Numbered from the stretch's first letter, positions 25,146-34,266 are shown. The stretch: DNA of 34,469 nucleotides from CAADGL01 sp964643885 (GCA_964643885.1 CAZXUI010000048.1:1-34469), one strand, 5' to 3'. Notes: generated by a model from the sequence alone, not told the origin. Numbers and translations: made by a program.

Positions 25146-26483
25146 ATGAGTTCCCGTCGACAAGACCTGCTGCTGGGACTCGTGTCCATCCTGATCCTGG
25201 TGCTGCTGGTGGGCACGATTCTGTTCATCGAGCCGCTCCGCGCGCCGGCCACGCGGCAGATCGAGGTGCATTTCCGCCACGACGAGGGCATCGCGCCGAT
25301 CAAGGCCGGCAGCCCGGTGCTGCTCAGCGGCGCCCTGGAGGTCGGCAAGGTCTCCTCGATCGATCTCGAGGCCGCGGACCGCACCGTCGCGGGCGACGAA
25401 TCCGCCCTGCGCATCGTCGTCCGCGCCCAGGTGCTCGAATCGCTTCAGCTCTATGAGGATTGCCAGATCACGACCGATGCGCCGCCGGTCGGTGGCGGGG
25501 GAGTGCTCACGATTCTCAGCGTCGGCACGCCCACGCGCCGCCTCGTCGAAAAGCCGATCACCGGCCTGCCGCCGCAGAGCTTCGCCTCGGCCATCGGCGG
25601 GCTCTCGCGGCGGCTGCTCTCCCAGGGCGGCGTGATCGACAAGCTCGATCGCATGCTCGACGACCGTGTCGAAGGCTCGCTGGCGTACAAGATCAGCGCC
25701 ATCCTGGGCGACATCAACGCGATGACCGCCTCGCTCAAGACCGAGCTCTCCACCCACGAAGAGCACGCGCTGCTCGCCCAGCTTCACCGCATCCTCGACG
25801 ACATCAACGGCATGACCAGCGCTCTGCGGCAGCAGAGCGACGCCAGCGACGCCGCCAGCATGATCGCCCGGCTGCATCTCGTGCTCGAAAAGCTCGCCTC
25901 CGCCCTCGGCGAAGCCGAGCTGACGCTCGCCGAGAACCGCCCGGCCCTCGGCGAGACGCTCAAGAACGTGCAGGCCATCTCGCGTACGCTCAACGACGAG
26001 ATGATGCCCAAGCTCGTCCGCGAGCTGGATCGCGAGGACCCCGCCGCGCTGATGGGCAAGCTCCACGCCAGCATGGACAGCGTCCGGGGCTCGCTCGACA
26101 ACCTCTTCGAAGTCACGCAGACCGGACGGCGCGTGCTCGTGATGAACCGTCCGGCCCTCGAGCGCACCATCACCAACCTCAAGGACGCCAGCGACCAGCT
26201 CCGCGTCGGAGTGCAGGAGCTGCTGCTCGCGCCCTGGCGGCTCTTCACCAAGCCCGGGCCCGGCGAGACGCAGAAGCTCGACGCCTTCGAGGCCGCCCGC
26301 CGCTTCGCCGAGGCCGCCACCTATCTCGACGACGCCGCGGCCCGGCTCGAAGCCGCCTCCAACGCGCCGCTCAGCGACTCGGACGAGGCGCAGGCAGAAG
26401 TCGCCGCCATCCGCGAATCGCTCCAGGCCGCCTTCGAGCGCTTCCGTGTCGCCGAAGAGTTCTTCTGGGAGAAGATCAAGTAG
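25146..26483 (+). CDS. MCE/MlaD-family protein
   Basis: A 445-residue protein with an N-terminal transmembrane anchor (about residues 8-28, LLLGLVSILILVLLVGTILF) and an MCE domain at about 40-125 (IEVHFRHDEGIAPIKAGSPV, LSGALEVGKVSSIDL). A long, mostly helical C-terminal region follows (about 145-445), with heptad-like Leu/Ala patterns that could form the needle-like coiled coil of MCE assemblies. MCE proteins form hexameric rings for lipid movement between membranes, usually with an MlaE permease and MlaF ATPase; neither is next door here. Start at ATG 25146, just before the anchor; 20 upstream codons are open but unlikely. The FAD reductase gene follows by 9 bases. Confidence 0.86.
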   Translation: MSSRRQDLLLGLVSILILVLLVGTILFIEPLRAPATRQIEVHFRHDEGIAPIKAGSPVLLSGALEVGKVSSIDLEAADRTVAGDESALRIVVRAQVLESLQLYEDCQITTDAPPVGGGGVLTILSVGTPTRRLVEKPITGLPPQSFASAIGGLSRRLLSQGGVIDKLDRMLDDRVEGSLAYKISAILGDINAMTASLKTELSTHEEHALLAQLHRILDDINGMTSALRQQSDASDAASMIARLHLVLEKLASALGEAELTLAENRPALGETLKNVQAISRTLNDEMMPKLVRELDREDPAALMGKLHASMDSVRGSLDNLFEVTQTGRRVLVMNRPALERTITNLKDASDQLRVGVQELLLAPWRLFTKPGPGETQKLDAFEAARRFAEAATYLDDAAARLEAASNAPLSDSDEAQAEVAAIRESLQAAFERFRVAEEFFWEKIK

Positions 26484-26492
26484 GAGGGGCGT

Positions 26493-27602
26493 GTGCCGCG
26501 CGCGGCCGCATCGGAATTCGACCTGGTCATCATCGGGGCCGGCCCGGCCGGCTCCTCGGCCGCGCTCCAGGCCTGCCGCGAGGGTCTCCGTCCCCTCCTG
26601 CTCGACCGCGAGACGTTCCCCCGCGCGATCGCCTGCACCGGCTGGATCGGCCCGGCCGGCGTAAAGCTGTGCCGCGAGTTCGGCCTCGACGCCCGCGCCG
26701 CAAAGGCCACGCCCTTCAGTGGCCTGAGCCTGATCTCGTGGGACCTGGCCAGGCGGACCGACGTCGACGATGAGCAGCTCAGCGGCTGGCTGGTCGACCG
26801 CGACGCGTTCGACCACGCCCTGCTCGAAGCCGCCCGCGCCGCCGGCGCCACCACCCGTCTCGGCGTCGCCGCCGAGCGCCTCTCGCTCGGCGAAGACGCC
26901 GTCGGCGTGCATCTGGCCGACGGAGCCGTCGTCCGGGCGAAGGTCCTGGTCCTCGCCGACGGCCTGCATTCGCGCCTCGCCGCGGCCGCGAATCTCACCG
27001 CCGCCGGCAGCGCGCCGGCCGTCCCGCGCTGCGCGTACCTCCAGATCGCCCAGCCCAGCGACAAGCCCGGGCTCGAGGTCATCATCGGCGACCAGCGCAG
27101 CGGCCAGCTCGCCACGCTTGTGCGCGGGCCGAAGTCGCTGCGGCTCTCGCTGCTCGTTCGCGGCGCAGGCGTCGAGCCGGAGTCGCTGCTGGTGCCCTTC
27201 CTTGAGCGCGCCGTCCGAGCCGGCCTGTTGCCCGCCGGCAAGCTCCCGCCGCCGCAGGTCCGCGCCAGCCCGGCCGGCGTCGCGCTGGACCTGGAAACGC
27301 ACGTCGGCAAGCGCTGTCTGCTGGTCGGCGATGCCGGAGGCTTCGTCTCGGCGTTCAGCAACGAGGGCGTCTTCCCCGCCATGCGCTCGGGCGAAACGGC
27401 CGCCCGCGTGGCCGCCGCCGCCGTCAAGGCCCGGGTCCTTCAGGACGAGCTGGCCAGCTTCAGCGACGTCTGGCGGACCGACCTGGCCGACTACATCCGC
27501 ATGCCCAACACCGACCTCTCCCTGCTGCTGCCGCTGGTTTTCAGCAACGCGCAGATGTCGCGCCGCGTGGCGCGGGCGTTTCTGCTGGGGCAGCCCTTCT
27601 GA
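26493..27602 (+). CDS. FAD-dependent oxidoreductase, geranylgeranyl-reductase type
   Basis: A 369-residue flavoprotein. The dinucleotide fold IIGAGPAGSSAALQA starts at about residue 13, the second FAD motif VLVLADGLHSRLA is mid-protein, and the third is GDAGGFVSAFSNEGVFPAMRSG near residue 285. The order and the ACTGWIGPAG segment recall the geranylgeranyl-reductase and PHBH-like superfamily that reduces isoprenoid chains or hydroxylates rings. Substrate is unknown. Start is GTG 26493; AGGAGG overlaps the stop codon of the MCE gene, so the two are translationally close and one transcript. A lipid-related role shared with the MCE protein is plausible but inferred. Confidence 0.86.
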   Translation: MPRAAASEFDLVIIGAGPAGSSAALQACREGLRPLLLDRETFPRAIACTGWIGPAGVKLCREFGLDARAAKATPFSGLSLISWDLARRTDVDDEQLSGWLVDRDAFDHALLEAARAAGATTRLGVAAERLSLGEDAVGVHLADGAVVRAKVLVLADGLHSRLAAAANLTAAGSAPAVPRCAYLQIAQPSDKPGLEVIIGDQRSGQLATLVRGPKSLRLSLLVRGAGVEPESLLVPFLERAVRAGLLPAGKLPPPQVRASPAGVALDLETHVGKRCLLVGDAGGFVSAFSNEGVFPAMRSGETAARVAAAAVKARVLQDELASFSDVWRTDLADYIRMPNTDLSLLLPLVFSNAQMSRRVARAFLLGQPF

Positions 27603-27655
27603 TAGAATCCTCCGTGGGACTGAGGCGTAAGGAGCGCCTGCTGCTGATCGCGCAA

Positions 27656-28207
27656 ATGAAGCTGCCGAACCTCGACGAACTGACGATCATCAACTACCCG
27701 GATCCGCGGCTGCGTGAGCGCTGTGCCCCGGTCACCGAGTTCAACGGCGAGCTGGAGGCCCTGGCCCGCCGCATGCTCGAGCTGATGCGCGAGCGGCGCG
27801 GCGTCGGACTGGCCGCCGCGCAGGTCGGCGTGCCGCTGCGGCTGTTCGTGATGAACATGACCGGCCAGCCCGACGGCGACCGGGCTTACGTGAACCCAGA
27901 GATTCGCGACGCCGTCCAGATGCGCGAGGCGGAGGAAGGCTGCCTCTCGATTCCCGAGGTCACCGTCACCGTGCGGCGGGCGCACTCGTGCCGGCTCGTC
28001 GCCCGGACGCTCAGCGGCGAGCCCGTCGAGCTCGAGGGCGAAGGGCTCCAGGCCCGCGTCTGGCAGCATGAGACCGACCACCTCGACGGCGTGCTCATTC
28101 TCGATCGCATGGGGCCGGGCGACGCGCTCGCGACGCGGCGGGCGCTGCGCGAGCTCGAAGATGTCTACGCCCGCCGGAAGCGCGGGAAAGCCGGGACTGG
28201 CAAGTAG
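27656..28207 (+). CDS. def: peptide deformylase
   Basis: Removes the formyl group from nascent proteins. All three motifs are present with the ATG at 27656 as residue 1: GVGLAAAQVG (49-58), EEGCLSIP with Cys96, and WQHETDHLDG with His138, Glu139 and His142 for the catalytic metal. Length is 183 residues, normal for the family. The start is uncertain: the frame opens at GTG 27614, while TAAGGAG (27628-27634) is well spaced for a CTG at 27641 and there is no ribosome-binding site just before 27656. The gene stands before fmt, the enzyme that adds the formyl group to initiator tRNA. Confidence 0.94.
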   Translation: MKLPNLDELTIINYPDPRLRERCAPVTEFNGELEALARRMLELMRERRGVGLAAAQVGVPLRLFVMNMTGQPDGDRAYVNPEIRDAVQMREAEEGCLSIPEVTVTVRRAHSCRLVARTLSGEPVELEGEGLQARVWQHETDHLDGVLILDRMGPGDALATRRALRELEDVYARRKRGKAGTGK

Positions 28208-28280
28208 CGAGTCGCCAGGTGCGAATCACGCGCCGCCGTCCTTCACTCGCTACTCTGAACTCTGCGCTCTGCACTCCGGG
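28203..28280. repeat. inverted repeat and 7-bp tandem repeat at the def 3' end
   Basis: AGTAGCGAGT (28203-28212, overlapping the def stop) and ACTCGCTACT (28245-28254) are perfect inverted 10-mers with a 32-base loop. The right arm runs into four 7-base units (CTCTGAA, CTCTGCG, CTCTGCA, CTCCGGG; 28253-28280). No T-run follows, so it is not a standard terminator. Confidence 0.55.
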
Positions 28281-28304
28281 CAAGCGGGAGATGGATCGCC
28301 TTCC

Positions 28305-29270
28305 ATGCGCATTGCTTTCTTCGGCACCGGCGAATTCGGCGTACCGACCTTTCGTGACCTGCACGCCGCCGGCCATGAGATCGCGGTGGCGATCAGCCAG
28401 CCGGACCGGCCTGCCGGCCGCGGCCGGCACGTGCACCCCACCGCCATCCGCGCCGTCGCGGACGGGCTGGGTGTGCCCCACGTGCAGACCGACGATGTCA
28501 ACACGCTGGACCCGGGCGAAATCGCGCCGGGGGCCGAGCTCGGCGTCGTCGTCGCGTTCGGCCAGAAGATCGGCCCGCGCTGGCTGGCCGGCCTGCCGCG
28601 CGGTTGCGTGAATCTGCACGGCTCGCTGCTGCCGCGCCATCGCGGCGCCGCGCCGATTCAGTGGGCCATCATTCGCGGCGACGAGCGCACCGGCGTCACC
28701 GTCTTTCAGCTTGATCAACGCTGGGACAACGGCCCGATCTGGGCCACCGGCGAGACGGCCATCGGCGAGCTCGAGACCGCCGACGAGCTGCACGACCGTC
28801 TGGCAGAGCTGGGCGCGCCGGTCGTGCTCGAAGCGCTGCAACGCATCGCCGCGGGCACCGCTCAGCCGGCCGCCCAGAACGCCGCGCTAGCCACACGCGC
28901 CCCGAAGCTCACCAAATCCGATGGATACGTAGACTGGAACGCGCCCGCCCGCGAAATCGTCCGCCGCATTCACGGCCTCTGGTCCTGGCCCGCCGCCGCC
29001 TGCCAGTACATCTCCAACACCGGCCGGCACGAACGCGTGCAGCTAGCCCGCGCCCGCGTGCTCGACGACACCTCGCCGCCCGGCGACGCGACACCCGGGA
29101 CCTTCCTGCCGGATCACTCCGTCCAGGCCGGCCGCGGCCGCGTGCAACTGCTGGAAATCAAGCCCGCCGGCGGCAGCCTGATGACTTTCGAAGCCTTCGC
29201 CAACGGGCGGCGGCTGGCCGCGGGCGATCGCCTGGAGCGAGCGGACCATGACGCAGCGACCGGTGCGTGA
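28305..29270 (+). CDS. fmt: methionyl-tRNA formyltransferase
   Basis: Transfers a formyl group from 10-formyl-tetrahydrofolate to methionyl-initiator tRNA. The 321-residue product has the N-terminal Rossmann domain (MRIAFFGTGEFGVPTF), the catalytic triad Asn103, His105 and Asp141 (NLHGSLLPRHRGAAPIQ; QRWDNGP), and the SQPDRPAGRG and SDGYVDW motifs. The C-terminal tRNA-binding OB domain is at about 205-321. Start at ATG 28305; the frame reaches back to 28068 inside def without similarity. It overlaps rsmB by 23 bases. Confidence 0.95.
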   Translation: MRIAFFGTGEFGVPTFRDLHAAGHEIAVAISQPDRPAGRGRHVHPTAIRAVADGLGVPHVQTDDVNTLDPGEIAPGAELGVVVAFGQKIGPRWLAGLPRGCVNLHGSLLPRHRGAAPIQWAIIRGDERTGVTVFQLDQRWDNGPIWATGETAIGELETADELHDRLAELGAPVVLEALQRIAAGTAQPAAQNAALATRAPKLTKSDGYVDWNAPAREIVRRIHGLWSWPAAACQYISNTGRHERVQLARARVLDDTSPPGDATPGTFLPDHSVQAGRGRVQLLEIKPAGGSLMTFEAFANGRRLAAGDRLERADHDAATGA

Positions 29271-30693
29271 TCGGCAGGCGGTCGCCTCCGGCCGCCATGC
29301 GGCGTGGCTGGCCGTCGCGGACGTGCTGGCCGGCCGCGGCTTCGTCGCCGAGCGGCTCGCGTCGATTCGCCGCGGCGGCGCGCTCGATCCGCGCGAGATC
29401 GCTCTGGCGACGGATGTCGGCCTCGGCGCCGTTCGTCACGCCATCACGCTCGAGCACGTGCTCTCCGCCGTCGCCCGCTACGAGCCGCGCCGTACGCCGC
29501 GCGTCCTGCGAGCCCTGCTGCTGACCGCCGCGTATCAGATGATCTGGTCCGATCGCGTTCCGCTCTTCGCCGCGGTGGACGAGTCGGTCGAGCTGGCCCG
29601 CATCCATCAGGGCCGGCGGGCCGCGGGCATGGTCAACGCGGTCCTGCGGCGCCTCTCCGATTCCGTCGAGCAGCGTCGCGGCCCGTGGCGCGAGCGGGCC
29701 CGCGACCAGGTCCGCGTCGCGTGGGATCAGGCCTGCATCTTCAAGCGGCCCGTGCTGCCGGCCGCGCCCGAAGACGAAGCCACGGCCGACCCGGCCGCCG
29801 CCACCGGCCAGCGAGCCGCCTACTTCGAGCGGCTTTCGGCCCGCTGGGGAGCCGACACCGCGCTGGCGGTCTCGTGGGTCTCCCAGGCCATCCCGCCCAT
29901 CGTGCTTCAGCGCAACGAACTCCGCGTCCGCGAGGCGGAGTTCGAGCAGTCCATTCGCGAGCAGCTTGCCGGAGCCGAAATCGGCCGCGGCCCCGGCTCG
30001 CCGGAGGCCGGCACCGCGAGCTGCGCCTTCCTCCCGCCCTCGACCCATCTCGCCGACGCGCCGCTGTTCGTACGCGGCGGTGCGTTCGTGCAGGACCTCA
30101 CCGCCCGACTCGCCGCGGACCGCGTAGCCGCCCGGCCGGGCGAACGCGTGCTCGACCTGTGCGCTGCGCCCGGCGGAAAATCAATCGTCCTCGCCATGCA
30201 CATGCACGACCAAGGCGAGGTGATCGCCTGCGACACCAGCGAGTCACGCCTGAACCTCGTGCGTCAGAACGCCGAACGCCTCGGAGTGACGAGCATTCGC
30301 TTCGTTCAGCTCGGCGGCACGCCGCTGAGCCCCGCTTCGCTCGGCGGCCCGGTCGACGCGGCACTGGTCGACGTGCCCTGCTCGAACACCGGCGTCTTCG
30401 CCCGCCGGCCCGAGGCTCGCCTGGGTTTCTCGCCCGCCAAGCTCGACTCGCTCGCCCGCCTCCAGGCGCAGCTTCTCCGCACCGCGGCCGACTGCGTCCG
30501 ACCCGGCGGCCGGCTCGTCTACAGCACATGCAGCATCGAGCCGGAGGAGAACGAGCAGCTCGTCGAGGGCTTCCTCAGCGACAGTGGCGGCTGGCTGCTT
30601 GAGGGTCAGCAGACGACGCTGCCGGCCTGGGGGCCGCGCATAAGTGACTGGTGTGACGGAGGTTACGTCGCTAATCTGGTCCGCGGAAAGTGA
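29248..30693 (+). CDS. rsmB: 16S rRNA (cytosine-967 C5) methyltransferase
   Basis: A 481-residue rRNA m5C methyltransferase. Residues about 15-150 are the NusB-like RNA-binding domain (AAWLAVADVLAGRGFVAERL, MVNAVLRRLSD). The SAM-binding methyltransferase domain has DLCAAPGGKS (303-312), the motif IV cysteine Cys378 in DVPCSNTGVFARRPEAR, and the catalytic Cys428 in YSTCSIEPEENE. A longer than usual linker rich in Ala and Pro lies around 170-190. The ATG overlaps the end of fmt, so def-fmt-rsmB form one translation-related unit. Confidence 0.93.
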   Translation: MTQRPVRDRQAVASGRHAAWLAVADVLAGRGFVAERLASIRRGGALDPREIALATDVGLGAVRHAITLEHVLSAVARYEPRRTPRVLRALLLTAAYQMIWSDRVPLFAAVDESVELARIHQGRRAAGMVNAVLRRLSDSVEQRRGPWRERARDQVRVAWDQACIFKRPVLPAAPEDEATADPAAATGQRAAYFERLSARWGADTALAVSWVSQAIPPIVLQRNELRVREAEFEQSIREQLAGAEIGRGPGSPEAGTASCAFLPPSTHLADAPLFVRGGAFVQDLTARLAADRVAARPGERVLDLCAAPGGKSIVLAMHMHDQGEVIACDTSESRLNLVRQNAERLGVTSIRFVQLGGTPLSPASLGGPVDAALVDVPCSNTGVFARRPEARLGFSPAKLDSLARLQAQLLRTAADCVRPGGRLVYSTCSIEPEENEQLVEGFLSDSGGWLLEGQQTTLPAWGPRISDWCDGGYVANLVRGK

Positions 30694-30696
30694 CCT

Positions 30697-31233
30697 TCAC
30701 GACCCCCGCGCCGGCCAGAGCGATACGCGCTGCACCGGCAGCGTCCCGTCGGCCAGCCCGACCACGATCTTGACGCCCCAGCCGCCGAAGAAGAGCACGA
30801 TCAGCGCGATCGCCACGCGGTAGGGCGTCAGCCGGTAGCCCAGCGCCGCCAGCGGGACCCGCCCGCTCACCAGTGTCCATAGACTTCCTAGCAGCATCGC
30901 GATCGTCAGCACCGCGAAGGCGAACCCGCTCGCCTGCGCCCGCAAGGCCGCCACAACCTGCCCGCGGACCGTATGCGAAAACGCCGTCGTCATGCCGCAG
31001 GTGGGGCACGGATAGCCCGTCGTCAGCAGCATGCCGCACGGGCCGAAACCGAGTTGCTGATGCGTGCCGAAGCCGCGCGCATCCGGCGGCAGGTAGACCG
31101 CGACGGCCAGAATCGCCGCCGCGGACAGAAAAACCAGCAGCGCCGTCACTCTCGCCCCCACCCCCGCCCGCGCCGCGCCCGATCGCGCCGGCCGGGCCAG
31201 CGTCACCCGCTCTTCTGCCGGCGGCTGCGACAC
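30697..31233 (-). CDS. DUF2752 membrane protein
   Basis: A 178-residue protein with three hydrophobic segments (near 28-48, 103-123 and 137-160) and the family signature GFGPCGMLLTTGYPCPTCGMTTAF, with three conserved cysteines in the last two thirds. DUF2752 proteins are common in planctomycetes and other phyla; no function is established that I can name. It starts with GTG 3 bases after the ACT-domain gene stop, so it is the second gene of a two-gene operon. It converges on rsmB with 3 bases between stops, and no terminator is visible. Confidence 0.85.
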   Translation of the reverse strand: MSQPPAEERVTLARPARSGAARAGVGARVTALLVFLSAAAILAVAVYLPPDARGFGTHQQLGFGPCGMLLTTGYPCPTCGMTTAFSHTVRGQVVAALRAQASGFAFAVLTIAMLLGSLWTLVSGRVPLAALGYRLTPYRVAIALIVLFFGGWGVKIVVGLADGTLPVQRVSLWPARGS

Positions 31234-31236
31234 GAA

Positions 31237-31713
31237 CTACCTTCGCCGCGGCCGGCCGTTGCCGCGGATCGCCATGGTCTCACTCTTGCGCCGCGGCGCC
31301 CGCTCGCTGAGCAGTTGCATGGCCTTGCTCACGTTATCGACCTTGAAAATCCCCAGCGTCTTGCCGTTGCGGGCGCCCGTCGTGCAATACGCGTAGTGCA
31401 CGTTCACGTGCCCCGCGGCGACGCGCTCCACCACGTCCGCCAGCGCGCCCGGGCGATTCGGCAGCGTCGCGACCAGCACCGTCTGCTCGCTCCGCGGCAG
31501 ATCGACGCCCGTCAGCGCCTGACGCGCGGCATCCGGCTTCTCCACCACCAGCCGCAGCACCCCGTGCTCCGTCGAGTCCATCATGCTCAGCGCCACGATG
31601 TTGATCCGGTTGCTCGCCAGCCGCCGCACCACCTGCGCCAATACCCCCGGCTTGTTCGCCAGGAAGATGCTGAACTGCGTGTCCGTCCGCAAGTCGCTGT
31701 GATTCGTACTCAT
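31237..31713 (-). CDS. tandem ACT-domain protein
   Basis: A 158-residue protein with two ACT-type ligand-binding domains: residues about 12-70 (SIFLANKPGVLAQVVRRLAS, NIVALSMMDS) and about 78-140 (QTVLVATLPNRPGALADVVE, HVNVHYAYCT). ACT domains bind amino acids and often regulate metabolic enzymes; no catalytic domain is attached, so it is probably a stand-alone regulator. The basic tail (RRKSETMAIRGNGRPRRR) is unusual. It starts the ACT-DUF2752 operon and diverges from rnr across a 243-base gap in which I see only a weak promoter-like TGGAGA-N17-TATCAT (31850-31878) facing rnr. Confidence 0.86.
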   Translation of the reverse strand: MSTNHSDLRTDTQFSIFLANKPGVLAQVVRRLASNRINIVALSMMDSTEHGVLRLVVEKPDAARQALTGVDLPRSEQTVLVATLPNRPGALADVVERVAAGHVNVHYAYCTTGARNGKTLGIFKVDNVSKAMQLLSERAPRRKSETMAIRGNGRPRRR

Positions 31714-31956
31714 CGGTAAGCTCCCTCAGGCAAGGGGCACCCCGCGTCTCCCCCGGCGCCGCCGCGACACTCGTGGCGCCGGCCGCGCCCGATCCCGGCC
31801 TTCTTCACCACGTCCTGCCGTATCGGAACCGCGACCACGGCACGCCGACTGGAGACGCGCTTGACTTGATCCTATCATGTTCGCCGTAGGAAGCGGCCGC
31901 CTGTTCGGCCTGCTTCAGCCCTCGACGCAGCGCCCGGATGGAACGGTCTTCCGAAC

Positions 31957-34266
31957 ATGCAACGCCAGCCGCTCCCCGCTTCTTCGGACTCTTGGCGCCG
32001 CGCCATCTTGCAGTATATCGCCGACCACCCCGATAGACCACTCAAGGCACGCCGGATGGCCGGCGTCCTCGGCCTGAGCGACGAGGATTATGCAGATTTC
32101 CGCGGCCTTATCCGCGCCCTGCTGGCCGAGGGCGAGCTGACCCTCGGCCCCGGCCGCACGCTGCAACGCCCCGACCGCGCCCGCCAGCTCACCGGCGTCT
32201 TCCGCGCACACCGCCGCGGGTTCGGCTTCGTCGAGATCGCCGGCCAGCCGGACCTCTTCGTTCCACGTGGCCGAACCGGCACCGCGCTCGATGGCGACAC
32301 CGTTGCCGTGCGGGTCCTGCCCGGCCGCGGGCGGCAGGGCTCCTACGGCGAGATCGTCCGCGTCGTCGAGCGGGCGCCGATCCACTGGGTCGGCGTGCTC
32401 GAGCGGATCGGCGGGCGCTGGATCGTCCGCCCGCAGGGCCGATCCGCGCCGCCACCGGTCGAGATCGCCGATCCGACGGCCCGCGACGCCCGGCCGGGCG
32501 ACCTGGTCGTCGTCGAGCCGATCGATCACACGCTGCAGGGTCCCACGGTCCGCGGCGTGATCATCGAGCGGCTCGGCCCGCCGGACGAGACGCGGACGAA
32601 AATCCTCGGCGTCATTCGCCGGGCGGCAATACCGGACGTGTTTCCCGAGCAGGTGCGCGCCGCAGCCCACCAGGCCGCGGCCGACTTCGATCCGCAGCAG
32701 GTCGACGGACGCCTCGATCTGACCGAGCTTCAGACGATCACTATCGATCCCGTCGACGCACGGGATTTTGACGACGCGATCTCCATCGAGCCGCTCGGCC
32801 GCGACCGCACGCGGCTCGGCGTCCACATCGCCGACGTGTCGCATTTCGTCCAGCCCGGCAGCCCGCTCGATGCCGAAGCCCGGACGCGCGGCAACAGCGT
32901 CTACTTCCCCGGCCACGTCGTGCCGATGCTGCCGGAGGTGCTCTCCAACGGCGTGTGCAGTCTGCAACCGGGCGAGCTGCGCCTGACCAAGAGCGCCTTC
33001 ATCACCTACGACAACGCCGGCCGCGTCGTCGAAACCAGCTTCGCCAGCAGCATGATCCGCTCGACCGCGCGGCTGACCTACGAGCAGGCCAGCGCCGCCC
33101 TCGACGGCCGCGAATCCGACCTGCCCAAGCCGGTGCTTGCGATCCTTCGCCGGGCCGACCGCCTCGCTCGCCGCATCCGCCAGCGCCGCCTCCAGCAGGG
33201 CATGATCGTGCTCACGCTGCCCGAGGTGGAAATCAAGCTCGGCCAGGCCGGCCGCGTCGTCGACGCCGGTCCGGCCGACACCAGCTTCTCGCACACGATC
33301 ATCGAGATGTTCATGGTCGAGGCGAACGAGGCCGTCTGCCGGCTGCTCTTCGAGCGCGGCCTGCCGCAACTTCGCCGTATTCATCCCGAGCCCGACGCGC
33401 AGGCCGGCCGCTCCTTCGCCAGGCTCATGCGCGGCCTGGGCCGCTCGTTTCCCGAGCAACTCGAGCGCAAGGCGATCCAGGAGCTGCTCGAATCGGTCGC
33501 GGGCGCGGCGGCGCAGACCGCGATCAATTATGCGCTGCTCCGCACCCTGCCGCGCGCGTTCTACGGCCCGGCGATCGAGCAGCACTACGCCCTGGCCAGC
33601 GAGCACTACTGCCACTTCACCTCTCCGATCCGCCGCTACCCCGATCTCGTCATTCACCGCCTGCTTGATGCCGCCCTCGCCCGGCCGAAGCGCGGCGGAC
33701 GCGCCCGCCGCGGAAAGTCCGAGCCGCCCTATTCGACCGACGAGCTGATCGACCTGGGCGCGCACACCAGCGACACCGAACGCCGCGCGCAAACCGCCGA
33801 GCGCGAAGCCCGCCACATCCTGCTGCTCGAATTCATGAAGCAGCATGTCGGCCGCGAGTTCGACGGCGTCGTCACCGGCGTGGCGTCCTTCGGCGTCTTC
33901 GTCCAGATCCGCCCGCACATGGCCGAGGGGCTCGTTCGCCTGGCCGACATGCCCGGCGAGGATTGGTCCTACGACGAGTCCCACGCGCTGCTTCGCAGCG
34001 GCGGGGGGGAGCGGATCGTCTGCCTGGGCCAGCCCGTCCGGGTCCGAATCGCCGCCATCGACGACATCCGCCAGGAAATGGTCCTCGTCCCCGCGTCGGG
34101 ACGCCTGGGACAGCCGGCGTACGACCTGCCCCCCGAGGGCCGGCGGCGAGGCCGCGACACCGCCGGTCGCCGGAGCCGAACGGGTACGCGGGGCAGGGGG
34201 ACGACCGGCCGCGGGCGGGGCGAGCCGGCCGACCGGAACCGCTCACGAAGGCGAAAAGGACGCTGA
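31957..34266 (+). CDS. rnr: ribonuclease R
   Basis: A 769-residue 3'-to-5' exoribonuclease that digests structured RNA. The domain order is complete: N-terminal helical domain (about 10-65), cold-shock domains (about 75-200; GVFRAHRRGFGFVEIAGQPD), the RNB catalytic domain with Asp264, Asp270, Asp272 and Asp273 in IDPVDARDFDDAIS, the HFTSPIRRYPDLVIHR motif, and an S1 domain (about 645-715; GVVTGVASFGVFVQIRP). The last 45 residues are an Arg/Gly-rich basic tail, as in other RNase R proteins, likely for RNA binding. Start at ATG 31957. Confidence 0.96.
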   Translation: MQRQPLPASSDSWRRAILQYIADHPDRPLKARRMAGVLGLSDEDYADFRGLIRALLAEGELTLGPGRTLQRPDRARQLTGVFRAHRRGFGFVEIAGQPDLFVPRGRTGTALDGDTVAVRVLPGRGRQGSYGEIVRVVERAPIHWVGVLERIGGRWIVRPQGRSAPPPVEIADPTARDARPGDLVVVEPIDHTLQGPTVRGVIIERLGPPDETRTKILGVIRRAAIPDVFPEQVRAAAHQAAADFDPQQVDGRLDLTELQTITIDPVDARDFDDAISIEPLGRDRTRLGVHIADVSHFVQPGSPLDAEARTRGNSVYFPGHVVPMLPEVLSNGVCSLQPGELRLTKSAFITYDNAGRVVETSFASSMIRSTARLTYEQASAALDGRESDLPKPVLAILRRADRLARRIRQRRLQQGMIVLTLPEVEIKLGQAGRVVDAGPADTSFSHTIIEMFMVEANEAVCRLLFERGLPQLRRIHPEPDAQAGRSFARLMRGLGRSFPEQLERKAIQELLESVAGAAAQTAINYALLRTLPRAFYGPAIEQHYALASEHYCHFTSPIRRYPDLVIHRLLDAALARPKRGGRARRGKSEPPYSTDELIDLGAHTSDTERRAQTAEREARHILLLEFMKQHVGREFDGVVTGVASFGVFVQIRPHMAEGLVRLADMPGEDWSYDESHALLRSGGGERIVCLGQPVRVRIAAIDDIRQEMVLVPASGRLGQPAYDLPPEGRRRGRDTAGRRSRTGTRGRGTTGRGRGEPADRNRSRRRKGR

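Noticed and set aside
25071..27302. A 743-codon minus-strand frame opposite the MCE and FAD reductase genes
   Set aside because: It shows the antisense Arg/Gly/Glu bias and no domains, while both plus-strand genes have family motifs and ribosome-binding sites.
31850..31878. Promoter for rnr (TGGAGA-N17-TATCAT)
   Set aside because: The -35 match is weak and nothing else supports it, so it is mentioned but not annotated as a feature.
31915..33984. A 689-codon minus-strand frame opposite rnr
   Set aside because: Shadow of rnr; the plus strand carries every RNase R motif.
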